In this document: piece after piece, positions 27,533 through 36,938 of the stretch
Position numbering within the stretch: position 1 is the first letter of the stretch
Layout of the letters: every line of letters begins with the position of its first letter
NCBI RefSeq assembly: GCF_010727605.1
Contig: NZ_AP022568.1
Coordinates: forward strand, 1,674,001 to 1,738,000
DNA length: 64,000 bases
Direction of reading: 5' to 3'
Origin: Mycobacterium simiae
Lineage (GTDB): Bacteria > Actinomycetota > Actinomycetes > Mycobacteriales > Mycobacteriaceae
Program-made: the position numbers and the translations under genes
The notes under the pieces: model-generated
What the model saw: the letters and a program-made list of their open reading frames with translations, nothing else
Told to the model about the DNA's origin: nothing
Databases searched by the model: none

Positions 27533-27901
27533 TTACAAAACCTCCGGAGCCAGCGAGATGATCTTCATGAATCGCTTCTCGCGCAGTTCGCGCCCCACCG
27601 GCCCGAAGATGCGAGTTCCACGCGGGTCGTTGTCTGGCTTGATGATCACCGCGGCGTTCTCGTCGAACTTGATGTAGCTGCCGTCGGGACGCCGGCGCTC
27701 CTTGACGGTGCGCACCACGACGGCCTTGACGACATCACCCCGCTTGACGTTGCCGCCGGGGATGGCGTCTTTCACGGTGGCGACGATGACATCACCGATG
27801 CCGGCGTAACGTCGCGACGAACCACCGAGCACCCGGATGCACAAGATCTCCTTGGCGCCGGTGTTGTCGGCGACCTTCAGCCGCGATTCCTGCTGAATCA
27901 C
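27533..27901 (-). CDS. rplN: 50S ribosomal protein L14
   Basis: The 122-residue L14 begins [26 protein letters not shown] and contains the signature ending of the L14 family. It opens the spc operon. The 249-nt region upstream (27902-28150) holds no gene and should carry the operon promoter; one 11-bp palindrome (CTAGAGTCTAG, 28054-28064) there includes a TAGACT -10-like hexamer. Confidence 0.97.
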
Positions 27902-28150
27902 TCGATCTCCTGACTGAGTTCACGTGTGCACGGCAGGAAACGCCTCGGCAAGGCTCCAACAGGCGAAGCCCACCAACCTGACGTGCGCGGTCTTTGTCAC
28001 CGAAGGGCACGCGGGGCCGACTCACACCGGCCGAGGTCTGCCCAAGGCAACCCCTAGAGTCTAGGTGACGAGCTGCTCAGCGCCAAATTCGCGGCCGAAC
28101 CGAAAACGGCCCGGGTGTAGGCCTGATGTGGGCATGGAGCATTCCTCCAC

Positions 28151-29656
28151 CTAGAAGGGCGGTGGTTCGTCGTCGCCCTCGGGTGGGGCCGGGCCGGGGT
28201 GGTGCGGTACGGGGGCGCGCCGGGCGGTGCGGGACTCTCGATTTTTTCGGCGTTCGACGGCGACGCGGGTGGTGCGGTCTTGGGAGCGAGTCCGACGCCG
28301 GCGGGGCATCATGGCGGTGCGGTCGGCGCAGTAGTCCAGCGGCACGTCGACTTCGGCGGCCGCGATGGCCCCGGTGGCCCGGCACAGGCTGGGGAACAGC
28401 AGGGCGCTGCCCGGCGTGGTCACGTGGGTGCGACCGGCCGGGGAGGTCAGGATCAGGGTGCCGTCGGGCAGCTGCTTTTCGGCCCAGCCCCAGAACGTTT
28501 TCACCAAATGATGGGTGCGGCAATAGCACTTGAGATTGCTCGCGTGCGTGGGCCCGCCGGCGCTGTACGGAACGGTGCGGTCGATATCGCAGGCCACCGC
28601 CGGGCACTCGCAGCCCGGCCAGCGGCAGGTCAGATCGCGGCACCGCACGAAATCAGCCAGCGCCGCCGAGGGCACATAGCCGGGCTCCGGTGCGGCATCG
28701 GCGGGGTGAATCAGCGGCACGTGTTTGGCCGCGGCGGCCAATTCGGCGACCAGCTCGGCCGGAATCAATCCCTGCGCGCCGAGCTGGTAGCCCGGCGCGC
28801 CGCCCTGGCCGGACACGGTGGACTGCTCGGCGATCACGTGGATGACCAGCGGAGCGGCCGCGCGCTGGGTGCCAGCCGCGCACTCGGCGCGCCCACACCG
28901 GCACCCCAGCCGATCCGCCCCGGCCGCGAGCGCGCCCAACGCATCCGCCCGGCGCTGCTCGCGGGTGCGCGGATCCTGCGCACAGACGGTGGCCGCCATC
29001 GCGTCCAGGCGCGTATCCAGCGCGGCAGCATCCGGACCGAACATCACGCCCTCGACGCGGGCCAAGCCGTCGCCCATCTCACCGATCCACACCTCCCGGC
29101 CCGCCGCGCGGTTACGGCGTCGACGCACCGCATCCGCGTCGGCCCGGGCCACCACCTTGTCCACCTGCGCCGCCAACCGGGCGGGGGTCAGCGCGGGCCA
29201 GCGCGCCACCGTGGCCGCCAACTGTGCGTCCACGACCGCCAGCACGTCGGCGTCGGTGAGCAGGTCGGTGCGATACACCAGCGTCTGCACCATCCGAAAG
29301 TCGATGTCCCCGGCAGCGAATACCTCCGCCACGCGTGGCAGCCGCTCGCGTAGTGCCCGCGCATACCGGACCCGACTGGCCGCCAATCCCTGACTGATCC
29401 GCAGCTCGGCCGCCACCTCGGCGGCCACGGCCGCCTCGGTATCTACCGCCCACTCCTCGGACTCCCCGCACCGCGACAACCGATGAGCGAACAACTCCCC
29501 GATCGCCGCCAATTGCGCTGCCGCCGAACGGTTCTCGGTTCGCGAGAAGCACGAGACGCGCTCGAGCAGCGCCGCCGACTCCGGCGTCGTCGACGGGTAA
29601 CGCCGCTCAAAGAGCTCGTCGAACTCGGCGACCGCCGATTCCAGCGATTCGAACAT
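28151..29656 (-). CDS. 13E12-repeat family protein: DUF222 plus HNH endonuclease domain
   Basis: The 501-residue protein begins MFESLESAVAEFDELFERR (ATG 29656). Residues ~20-300 form the DUF222 domain (AAEVAAELRISQGLAASRVRYARALRERLP). The C-terminal region has an HNH-type motif (CRWPGCECPAVACDIDRTVPYS...NLKCYCRTHHLVKTFWGW). The family is repeated many times in mycobacterial genomes, and its REP13E12 copies serve as prophage attachment sites in M. tuberculosis. No intact function is known. It lies between the two ribosomal operons, 31 nt after DUF4436 copy A, and has no M. tuberculosis counterpart at this site that I recall. Confidence 0.88.
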   Translation of the reverse strand: MFESLESAVAEFDELFERRYPSTTPESAALLERVSCFSRTENRSAAAQLAAIGELFAHRLSRCGESEEWAVDTEAAVAAEVAAELRISQGLAASRVRYARALRERLPRVAEVFAAGDIDFRMVQTLVYRTDLLTDADVLAVVDAQLAATVARWPALTPARLAAQVDKVVARADADAVRRRRNRAAGREVWIGEMGDGLARVEGVMFGPDAAALDTRLDAMAATVCAQDPRTREQRRADALGALAAGADRLGCRCGRAECAAGTQRAAAPLVIHVIAEQSTVSGQGGAPGYQLGAQGLIPAELVAELAAAAKHVPLIHPADAAPEPGYVPSAALADFVRCRDLTCRWPGCECPAVACDIDRTVPYSAGGPTHASNLKCYCRTHHLVKTFWGWAEKQLPDGTLILTSPAGRTHVTTPGSALLFPSLCRATGAIAAAEVDVPLDYCADRTAMMPRRRRTRSQDRTTRVAVERRKNRESRTARRAPVPHHPGPAPPEGDDEPPPF

Positions 29657-29687
29657 AAGTTCGATTATGCCACGGGGTGCCGACGAG

Positions 29688-30680
29688 TTACCGCGAAGCA
29701 GCCGAGCTATCCGGGAGTCCGTCGCCCTGCCGGACCCAAGCAATGATGTACAGGCTCATCGCCACCACCAACGCGATCAGCACCCATTGCACTACCGCCT
29801 GGTCGATCCAGGATCCCGGCGGCGGCGAGCCGGGCAGGATGTTGCGCAGCGGGGCGATCGCGAACAGCATCGCGGCGTACCAGGTACCGAACGGTGGCAC
29901 GAATTTTCTCTTGCCCAGCACCATCGGGATGGCCACCAACAGCGCCAAGGTGGGCAGCGTGACCAGTACCACGCAGATGAACAGGTCGAACACCAGCGGG
30001 CCCTTGGCGCGCTTCATGGTGATGACCAACGCAGCGTCGTCGGGGACGCGCGAGCTCACGGCGCTGGTCTCGTCCACCCGCTCTACCTTGACGTCCCAAC
30101 CGTCCAGCCCGCCGGTGACCTCGACCCGGGCCGGCAGCTTCTTGCGGCGGTCACCGGAACCAATAAGGGTGTCGGCGGAGATCTTCTCGGTCGTGTAGGT
30201 GTCGAAAGGCCAGTTGGCGGGATCGCCGTGGGCTTCGATAATGGTTTCCACCTGAGCCGCGGCCTTGCCGGCCGGGAACTGCAGATCGCCGAGGTCGCTC
30301 GTTGGGTACAGGCGGACCGCGACGTCGGTGTTGAGTACGTCGAATCTCTTGTCGTACAACGAGTCCGGCGGATAAACCAGCACGTCAACCTTGAGTCGAT
30401 TGCCGGTCGTTTTGAGGTCGTCGAGCCGCAACTGCACGATCGTGTCGTTGCCGCCACCTTGGCTCAAATCCAGCGGCGGCAACGGACCCGCTGACCGCTG
30501 CAGGTAGTGGACGCCGAACAACGAAAAGATATAGGCGCCGATGACAACGGCCAGAACGAGCGCGGCGAGTGAGATGTGCGGCCGGTGCCTGTTGAGATAG
30601 CCAAAGACACCACGGGCTCCCGACGTTCGCCGCCGATCCGGGCTCGGTGGCGCCGGGGCCGCCGCTGTTTCGGTGGTCAT
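29688..30680 (-). CDS. DUF4436 membrane protein (copy A)
   Basis: The 330-residue protein matches Rv0713. It has one N-terminal transmembrane helix (ISLAALVLAVVIGAYIFSLFG), an extracytoplasmic domain with VDVLVYPPDSLYDKRFDVL and NWPFDTYTTEK, and three C-terminal helices (LVFDLFICVVLVTLPTLALLVAIP, WYAAMLFAIAPLRNILPGSPPPGSWID, VLIALVVAMSLYIIAWV). The function is unknown. A second copy lies at 32170-33099 on the other side of a PstS-like gene. Confidence 0.88.
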   Translation of the reverse strand: MTTETAAAPAPPSPDRRRTSGARGVFGYLNRHRPHISLAALVLAVVIGAYIFSLFGVHYLQRSAGPLPPLDLSQGGGNDTIVQLRLDDLKTTGNRLKVDVLVYPPDSLYDKRFDVLNTDVAVRLYPTSDLGDLQFPAGKAAAQVETIIEAHGDPANWPFDTYTTEKISADTLIGSGDRRKKLPARVEVTGGLDGWDVKVERVDETSAVSSRVPDDAALVITMKRAKGPLVFDLFICVVLVTLPTLALLVAIPMVLGKRKFVPPFGTWYAAMLFAIAPLRNILPGSPPPGSWIDQAVVQWVLIALVVAMSLYIIAWVRQGDGLPDSSAASR

Positions 30681-30953
30681 TGGTTCCGCTCAGCAACTCG
30701 CCGGCTAAATCCATCGGATAGGGACGACACGGCCAGATGGTACGAATTTCGGCGCTGTCGGCGCGGCGAAATCCCATGCCAGAGGCGCTATTTTCATCTG
30801 CCGGCAAGTCGGCGTTAACGCGCGGCGGCAGCCGGCGATCGACGAACCAGCGAATCCCTGGTGGCAAGCTCCCGACCGGTCGGCTTCCGATTGCCCACTC
30901 GAAGTCGGCAATTCACCTGATGTTTCTTTACGGGTCGCCGCGATAGCTGTAAT

Positions 30954-30971
30954 TGTCGACGTGTGTCGACA
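30954..30971. promoter_or_regulatory. Inverted repeat at the PstS-like gene start
   Basis: TGTCGAC-GTGT-GTCGACA is a perfect 7-bp inverted repeat with a 4-nt spacer that contains the GTG at 30963, the most upstream candidate start of the PstS-like gene. It could be an operator or, in RNA, a hairpin masking that start; GTG 30984 would then be the used start. Confidence 0.3.
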
Positions 30972-32147
30972 TCTGGCGGTAGGGTGCCCCACCCAATCCC
31001 GAGGAAAAAACGCCGCGGGAAGCATCACCGACGGGTCGCCATCAAGCACGTGCTCGCCGCGAGCACACTGATACTCGCGGGCTGCGGCACCCCATCGCAC
31101 ACCGCCCTGCCCTATGCCCATGGATCCAGAGTCGATTGTGGCGGCAAACAACAAATCTCCGCCAGCGGCTCGACCGCCCAGGCAAATGCCATGCGGAAAT
31201 TCATCGACGCTTACTCGAACGCTTGCACGGGCCAAAACCTTTCCTACACCGCTAACGGGTCGGGCTCCGGTGTCAGCGACTTCCTCTCGGGCAGGAGCGA
31301 TTTCGCCGGATCCGACTTGCCGCTGACCGACGAGCAATACGCGGCGGCCAAACAGCGTTGCAATGGTGCCGATGCGTGGAACCTGCCGGTGGTCTTTGGC
31401 CCGATCGCAATCACCTACAACATCAACGCCATCGATTCGCTGGTGCTCGATGCGCCCACGCTGGCCAGGATCTTCAACGGCAGCATCACCCGGTGGGACG
31501 ATCCCGCCATCACCGCGCTCAACGCGTCGATGCCCCCGGAAAACATTCACGTCGTCTATCGAGCGGACCCGTCCGGGACCAGCGCCCACTTTCAGGCGTA
31601 TCTGCAGGCCGCGTCCTCAGGTGCCTGGGACCGCGGCGGCGGCAAAGTGTTCAACGGCGGGGTCGGCACCAGCGCGTACGGCAACATCGGCACCTCCGCA
31701 GAGGTGAAGAACACCGAGGGCGCGATTTCCTACAACGAATTGTCGTTCGCGCTGCAGGAAGGACTGTTCGCCGCCCAAATCAAGACCTCCGCGAGCCGGA
31801 AATCGTTGCGCCCGGTACGTATTGGCGTCGACACCGTCGGAAGGACCATCGCCAACGCGAAGATCACCGGCAAGGGCAACGACCTGGTGCTCGATACCTC
31901 GTCCTTTTACAACCCCACCCAGCCCGACCTCTATCCGATCGTGATGGTCACCTACGAAATCGTCTGTTCGAAATACCCCGACCCCAGTGTCGGCCAGGCG
32001 GTGAAGGCCTTCCTGCAGGCCGCCGTCGGTCCAGGCCAGGCCGACCTGGACAGGAACGGCTATATCCCGTTGCCACCCGAGTTCCAGTCGCGGGTGTTCA
32101 GCGCAATCGACGCCATCACCTCGACGCCGATAGCGAATGCCGGGTAA
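30963..32147 (+). CDS. PstS-like phosphate-binding lipoprotein
   Basis: The protein of up to 394 residues is an ABC-type phosphate-binding lipoprotein. A basic n-region ([10 protein letters not shown]) and hydrophobic core lead to lipobox LILAGC (Cys41). Phosphate-site motifs are [48 protein letters not shown] and [16 protein letters not shown]. Three PstS paralogs are known in M. tuberculosis, all in pst operons; here no pstCAB genes adjoin. The start is GTG 30963 or GTG 30984. It sits alone on the plus strand between two DUF4436 genes. Confidence 0.88.
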   Translation: MSTSGGRVPHPIPRKKRRGKHHRRVAIKHVLAASTLILAGCGTPSHTALPYAHGSRVDCGGKQQISASGSTAQANAMRKFIDAYSNACTGQNLSYTANGSGSGVSDFLSGRSDFAGSDLPLTDEQYAAAKQRCNGADAWNLPVVFGPIAITYNINAIDSLVLDAPTLARIFNGSITRWDDPAITALNASMPPENIHVVYRADPSGTSAHFQAYLQAASSGAWDRGGGKVFNGGVGTSAYGNIGTSAEVKNTEGAISYNELSFALQEGLFAAQIKTSASRKSLRPVRIGVDTVGRTIANAKITGKGNDLVLDTSSFYNPTQPDLYPIVMVTYEIVCSKYPDPSVGQAVKAFLQAAVGPGQADLDRNGYIPLPPEFQSRVFSAIDAITSTPIANAG

Positions 32148-32169
32148 CCTCGTGCCGGCCTGACCGCCT

Positions 32170-33099
32170 TCAGGTTTTCTTCGGCGACTTTCGATCTCGA
32201 TGCCGCCACCACGCGGTGATGAATATCGTCATCGCGGTCACCAGGCCGATCAGCACCCACAGCACGACGGCCTGATCGATCCACGAGCCGTAGGGCGGGC
32301 TGCCCGGCAAGATGTTGCGCAGCGGCACGATCGCGAACAGCATTGCGCCGTACCAGGTGATGAACGGCGGCAGGAATGACGTCCTGCCCAAAGCCATGGG
32401 AATGGCGACCCACAACGCCAAAATCGGCAAGGCGATGAGCACGAGGATCACGCCGACGTCGAAGATCAGCGGCCCCTTAGCCCGGTGCAGGGTGATGACC
32501 ACGTTGTCCATCACATTGGGATCCTGGTCGTCAGGGTCGTGAACGCGGGTGACGCTGGCGTCCCAGCCGTCCAGCTTCCCGGTGACTTCCACACGGGCGG
32601 GTACCTTTTCGCGGTTGGGGCCGGTCCCGGTGAACACATCGGCCGCGATCACTTGCGTCTTGTACGTGTCGAACGGCCAATTGCCGGGGTCGCCGCGCGC
32701 TTCGATCGTGGTGGAGACCTGTGCCGGGGCCTTTCCGACCGGGTATTGCAGGTCACCAAGATCGTTGTCGGGGTACAACCGCACCGCCGCGTCGGTGGTC
32801 AGCACGCCAAAATTCTTGTCGTACAGCGAATCCTTGGGATACACAAGCACATTCACCGTGAGTCGATTGGCCACGGTCTTCAGCTCGCTCAGACTCACCT
32901 GCACCACACTGTCCTCAGCCTCGACCTTGCTGAAGTCCACCGCAGGCAGCGGCGGCGCCGACTTGGCCAACAGGTGCACCGCGATCAGGGACAACACGTA
33001 GACGCTCACGATGGCTACGAGAATCCCGAAGGCGATCGCGATTTGCCGTCCCCGCGCCTCGGGCGGCGACGGCGGCAGCGGCGGAGCTTGTACGGTCAT
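32170..33099 (-). CDS. DUF4436 membrane protein (copy B)
   Basis: The 309-residue paralog of copy A has the same layout: N-terminal helix (IAIAFGILVAIVSVYVLSLIAV), the shared block VNVLVYPKDSLYDKNFGVL and NWPFDTYKTQ, and three C-terminal helices ending VLWVLIGLVTAMTIFITAWW. The start is ATG 33099 (TVQAPPLPPSPPEARG). The two copies are clearly homologous along the full length. The function is unknown; the extracytoplasmic domain could sense or bind a ligand. Confidence 0.88.
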   Translation of the reverse strand: MTVQAPPLPPSPPEARGRQIAIAFGILVAIVSVYVLSLIAVHLLAKSAPPLPAVDFSKVEAEDSVVQVSLSELKTVANRLTVNVLVYPKDSLYDKNFGVLTTDAAVRLYPDNDLGDLQYPVGKAPAQVSTTIEARGDPGNWPFDTYKTQVIAADVFTGTGPNREKVPARVEVTGKLDGWDASVTRVHDPDDQDPNVMDNVVITLHRAKGPLIFDVGVILVLIALPILALWVAIPMALGRTSFLPPFITWYGAMLFAIVPLRNILPGSPPYGSWIDQAVVLWVLIGLVTAMTIFITAWWRHRDRKSPKKT

Positions 33100-33176
33100 C
33101 GGACACCACCACACACGTTGGACGAGTTTGCTGTCTGCTTAGGTACGGCCAGATGCTAACAGTCGTGCCGGTGATT

Positions 33177-33884
33177 TCACGGGATAACGACCGCGAATTG
33201 CTGCATCGCCGTAGATTTCGCCGCATCGAAGCCCGGTGCGCCCGCCGGCCCCTGCACATGGACGGCCACCAGGTAGACCTTGGTGTTGGTCCAGATATGG
33301 GCGATCCGGTCGGCGAAGGCAACGCCGGCGGGCCCGCCGATAGTGCCGCTGAGCAGTTGACTGCTGTAGCCGCAGAACTGCGCCCCGGTGACGGTGTCCT
33401 GCACGCCTGGCTCAGCGGAGCGCAGATCGGCACCATAGCGAAGAAACGCCCCACCGGGTTCGAGGTCGGTCGCAGTGATGGTTACCCGCAGCGATAAGCC
33501 GCTGGGGCCCGTGGCGGTCAACGCCACCGCATCGGTGCCGGGGGCCGAGTTCCAGCCATCGGGGATGGCCACGGTCAGCTTGGGCGCCACCGGATCCGGC
33601 ACCGAAGCGGGGGTCATCCGGCCGCTTGGCCCAGTCGGTGGGAAGCACACCAGCGCGTTCGGCGGAATGTGGTCGGGCAGGGTGGTTTCGACGCCTGGTA
33701 CCGGCTCGGCGGGGTCGGATCTGCGTGGTGCGCCCGAGATGGTCGCCGTCGCCGTCGTGGACGACGCTGTATCGGTGCGAATGTCCTTGCCATCCACGGG
33801 CTTTCCGCAACCGACCGCAACGCATGCCAGAACGCACATCACACCCGCGGCACCCGACGCGGTTCGCCCGGCGCGCTCAGTCAC
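33177..33884 (-). CDS. Probable lipoprotein, LpqN-like
   Basis: The 235-residue product starts with GTG 33884 and has a signal peptide with lipobox CVAVGC (Cys about residue 28). The mature domain KLTVAIPDGWNSAPGTDAVALTATGPSGLSLRVTITATDL...AFLRYGADL resembles the mycobacterial Lpp-LpqN family by eye. Its GTG overlaps the atsA stop by 8 nt, so it is translated with the arylsulfatase. In M. tuberculosis the gene at this spot (Rv0712) is instead the formylglycine-generating enzyme. Confidence 0.75.
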   Translation of the reverse strand: MTERAGRTASGAAGVMCVLACVAVGCGKPVDGKDIRTDTASSTTATATISGAPRRSDPAEPVPGVETTLPDHIPPNALVCFPPTGPSGRMTPASVPDPVAPKLTVAIPDGWNSAPGTDAVALTATGPSGLSLRVTITATDLEPGGAFLRYGADLRSAEPGVQDTVTGAQFCGYSSQLLSGTIGGPAGVAFADRIAHIWTNTKVYLVAVHVQGPAGAPGFDAAKSTAMQQFAVVIP

Positions 33885-36237
33885 GCGAAAAGGCAAGCGC
33901 AAGTTCTGCTTCCACGTCAATGTAAGGCCGACCGGACAAGTCGACGGTGACCGCAGCGATGTTGCCGCCGGTGAAGGTGAAAGGCGCCTTGTAACGGCTG
34001 GATACGCCGGAGCCACCGTTGCGGCCGACGGTGATGCCCGCACCCGCCAGCCCGAACGTGCCCGGGTGCGTGATCACCTCCGCCAGCGCGCCGACCACCT
34101 CGCCGTCGACAAACAGCTTGACGTCCCCGAGCGGGGTGTGGCTGTTCGGCACTGTCCCGGTCCGCGCGTAGCTGACGCCGAACAGGTGTCTGCCCAATGG
34201 CACTGTGCCGGAAGACGAGACCAGTTGCTGGCGCTCGCCGAGGAAGTTGTAGACGTAGTGCAAGCGGCCGTCCTGGATGAACAGCACGTGCCCGCCGTGT
34301 GCGCCGCCCTGCTTGAACAGCACCCCTTCGGCCCCGGTGGTGTCCACGGTCACGTCGGCCAGCACGGCGAATGAGCGACCACGAATTTCGGCGGCGGCGC
34401 CGATCCCGACGTCCGCGCAGTCCGGGTAGTAGACGTAGCTGCTCCGATCCCCCGCCAGGTGCGGCCGGAACCGGGTCAACGTCTCCATGAGATTCAGATC
34501 GCCCAGTGGCAGCCCGTTGTACTTGGCGGCTTCGGAAAACCACAGCGCCTTGAGCTCTTCCAGCTTCTCCGGGTGCTCGCTGGCCAAGTCGTGGCATTGG
34601 CTGCGGTCGGCTTCGATGTGGAACAGTTCCCAGCGGTCGGCGTCGAAGTTCGACCACCCCGCCGGACTGGCGGCGTGCACGGTGTTGGCGAACCATCCTT
34701 CGTGCCAGATGCCGCGGGTGCCCAGCATCGTGTAGAACTGGGTCCGTTTCCCGGTGTCGGCGTTCGGATCGGCAAGAGCCGCTTTGAAACTCACGCCGTC
34801 CAACGGTTTTTGCGCGATTCCCTTGACCATCTCCGGCGGCGTCATGTCCAGCAGGTCATAGATGGTCGGGGTGATATCGCAGACGTTGACATAGTTGTCG
34901 CGAACCTCGCCACGCGCCGCGATCCCGTTCGGCCAGGAAATGATGGCGGAGTCGGCGATGCCGCCCTCGTGCGAGGCGTAGCGCTTGTAGAGCTTGTAGG
35001 GCGTGTTGAACGCCATCGCCCAGCCGATCGGGTAGTGGTTGTAGGTCTGTGGGCCGCCGAGCTGATCGAAGAGCTTCATGCTTTCCTCGACGGTATCGAT
35101 GTAGCCGTTGAAGAACTTGCCCTCGTTCACCGAGCCGTTCGGGCCGCCCTCCCCGCTGGCACCGTTGTCGGAGATCACCACGACAATGGTGTTGTCCAGC
35201 TGGCCGGACTCCTCCAAATAGTCGAGGATCCGCCCGATCTGGGCATCGGTGTAACTCAGGAACCCGGCGAACACCTCAGCCATCCGGGCGAACAATTTCG
35301 TCTCTTCGTCGCTCAACGAGTCCCAGGGCCGCACCGTATCCTGCAGCGGCCACGGCTCGCCGTTGGGACCTTGCACGTCCAGATAGGGGTTCACCGGCGA
35401 CAGTTCGGTCTGCGGCGGCACGATCCCCATCGATTTCTGCTTTTCCAGCACGATCTCGCGGTAGCGCTCATAGCCCATGTCGAACTTGCCGGCGTACTTG
35501 TCGGCCCACTCCTTGAAAACGTGATGCGGTGCGTGCCCGGCACCCGGGCAGACATAGCTAAACCACGGCTTGTCCGGCGCGATCACCTTCGCATCGCGGA
35601 TGAACTCAATTGCCTTGTCGGCCAGATCTTTTGACAGGTGGTAGCCCTCTTCGGGGGTACCGGGCGGATTTACCGGGTGGTTGTCATACATCAGGTCGGG
35701 GTACCACTGGTCGGTCTCACCACCGGTGAACCCGTAGAACCGTTCGAAGCCGCGCGAGGTCGGCCAGTTCCGCTTCGTCGAGGCCATGCTGCACTCTTCG
35801 AGTGGGGTGAGGTGCCACTTGCCGACGCAGTAGGTGTTGTAGCCGCGTTCGGCGAGGACTTCTGAGATCAGCGCGGTATCGGTCGGGATGCGGCCGTTGC
35901 AGTTCGGGAATCCCTCGGTGAACTCCTCGATGGTGGCCATCCCCACCGTGGTGGCGTTGCGGCCGGTCAACAGCGAGGCACGAGTCGGGGAACACAGCGC
36001 GGTGGTATGAAACTGGGACAGCCGAACGCCACGCTCGGCGATCCGCGACATCGCCGGCATCTGCACCAGACCACCAAAGCAGTCCCAAGTCGCGATGCCG
36101 GTGTCGTCCCACACCAGATACAAAATGTTCGGCGCGCCCTGCGGAGCCGTCGGCGCCGCATACGGACCCCAGTCCGGCTCCGAATCGCGGATATCCAGCT
36201 CGATCTTGCCTTGAAATTCGCGCCCGTCAGCAGACAT
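33877..36237 (-). CDS. atsA: Arylsulfatase AtsA
   Basis: The 786-residue type I sulfatase hydrolyses sulfate esters. Metal-binding Asp44-Asp45 lie in LVWDDTGIATWD. The sulfatase signature C-S-P-T-R-A-S-L-L-T-G-R starts at Cys82, the residue to be converted to formylglycine. The active site also includes GKWHLTPLEE and VVISDNGASGEGG. The length is close to M. tuberculosis AtsA (Rv0711). No signal peptide is seen, so it is probably cytoplasmic. The start is ATG 36237. The activating enzyme gene is not in this window. Confidence 0.95.
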   Translation of the reverse strand: MSADGREFQGKIELDIRDSEPDWGPYAAPTAPQGAPNILYLVWDDTGIATWDCFGGLVQMPAMSRIAERGVRLSQFHTTALCSPTRASLLTGRNATTVGMATIEEFTEGFPNCNGRIPTDTALISEVLAERGYNTYCVGKWHLTPLEECSMASTKRNWPTSRGFERFYGFTGGETDQWYPDLMYDNHPVNPPGTPEEGYHLSKDLADKAIEFIRDAKVIAPDKPWFSYVCPGAGHAPHHVFKEWADKYAGKFDMGYERYREIVLEKQKSMGIVPPQTELSPVNPYLDVQGPNGEPWPLQDTVRPWDSLSDEETKLFARMAEVFAGFLSYTDAQIGRILDYLEESGQLDNTIVVVISDNGASGEGGPNGSVNEGKFFNGYIDTVEESMKLFDQLGGPQTYNHYPIGWAMAFNTPYKLYKRYASHEGGIADSAIISWPNGIAARGEVRDNYVNVCDITPTIYDLLDMTPPEMVKGIAQKPLDGVSFKAALADPNADTGKRTQFYTMLGTRGIWHEGWFANTVHAASPAGWSNFDADRWELFHIEADRSQCHDLASEHPEKLEELKALWFSEAAKYNGLPLGDLNLMETLTRFRPHLAGDRSSYVYYPDCADVGIGAAAEIRGRSFAVLADVTVDTTGAEGVLFKQGGAHGGHVLFIQDGRLHYVYNFLGERQQLVSSSGTVPLGRHLFGVSYARTGTVPNSHTPLGDVKLFVDGEVVGALAEVITHPGTFGLAGAGITVGRNGGSGVSSRYKAPFTFTGGNIAAVTVDLSGRPYIDVEAELALAFSRD

Positions 36238-36311
36238 GCGCCGAGCGTAACGCCGCGACGAATATTCCGATCTCTTTTCGCCCTGCCGTTACCCTCGGAT
36301 CGCCAAAGCAA

Positions 36312-36341
36312 AACGCCCGAGTCCTTCCGGTCTCGGGCGTT
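36312..36341 (-). terminator. Rho-independent terminator of the S10 ribosomal operon
   Basis: Fourteen nt after the rpsQ stop, the minus strand forms AACGCCCGAG, a 10-nt loop and CTCGGGCGTT, followed by TTGCTTT. The 10-bp stem with U-rich tail is a textbook intrinsic terminator separating the S10 operon from atsA. Confidence 0.85.
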
Positions 36342-36354
36342 CGATGCTCGGGGA

Positions 36355-36693
36355 CTACTTGGCCTTCTCCAGTACCTCGACGAGCCGCCACCGCTTGGTG
36401 GCCGACATCGGACGGGTCTCCATCAGTGCGACACGATCACCGATCCCGGCGACGCTGTCCTCGTCGTGCGCCTTGACCTTCTTGGTCGTCCGGATGATCT
36501 TGCCGTACAGCGAGTGGCGCGTCCGGTCTTCCAGTTCGACCACGATGGTCTTCTGCATCTTGTCGCTCACCACGTAGCCGATGCGCGTCTTGCGACGGCC
36601 GCGAGTCTTCGGGTTGGCCGGAGTGCGCTTGGGGCCCTTCTCTTTCGAAGCGCCGTCCTGCGCGGCCTTCGAGGTGGCTTTAGCTTCTGCCAT
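36355..36693 (-). CDS. rpsQ: 30S ribosomal protein S17
   Basis: The 112-residue S17 has the OB-fold core [36 protein letters not shown], preceded by an actinobacterial basic extension ([31 protein letters not shown]). ATG 36693 overlaps the rpmC stop (ATGA); an adjacent upstream GTG 36696 is possible. It is the last gene of the S10 operon and is followed by a terminator. Confidence 0.96.
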   Translation of the reverse strand: MAEAKATSKAAQDGASKEKGPKRTPANPKTRGRRKTRIGYVVSDKMQKTIVVELEDRTRHSLYGKIIRTTKKVKAHDEDSVAGIGDRVALMETRPMSATKRWRLVEVLEKAK

Positions 36694-36938
36694 CACGATT
36701 CCTTGTTTCCGTCGGGACCCTCGGGACCAGATGCCAGGCCCAGTTCTCGTTCACGCAGCACGGTGTACACACGGGCGATCTCGCGACGCACCGTGCGTAG
36801 CCGGCGGTTGTTGTTGAGCTGCCCCGTCGCCATCTGGAAACGCAGGTTGAACAGCTCCTCCTTGGATTCACGCAGGCGGTCGGTGAGCTCCTCTTCGGTA
36901 AGCTCGCGCAGTTCGCCAGGCGAAATACCCACTGCCAT
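36693..36938 (-). CDS. rpmC: 50S ribosomal protein L29
   Basis: The 81-residue L29 is a helical hairpin protein ([62 protein letters not shown]) at the peptide exit tunnel. ATG 36938 shares its last base with the rplP stop. The C-terminal [12 protein letters not shown] tail is probably flexible. Confidence 0.96.
   Translation of the reverse strand: MAVGISPGELRELTEEELTDRLRESKEELFNLRFQMATGQLNNNRRLRTVRREIARVYTVLRERELGLASGPEGPDGNKES

Noticed and set aside
28199..29353. 384-codon plus-strand frame opposite the 13E12/HNH gene
   Set aside because: Low-complexity Gly/Arg-rich translation antisense to a recognised family member.
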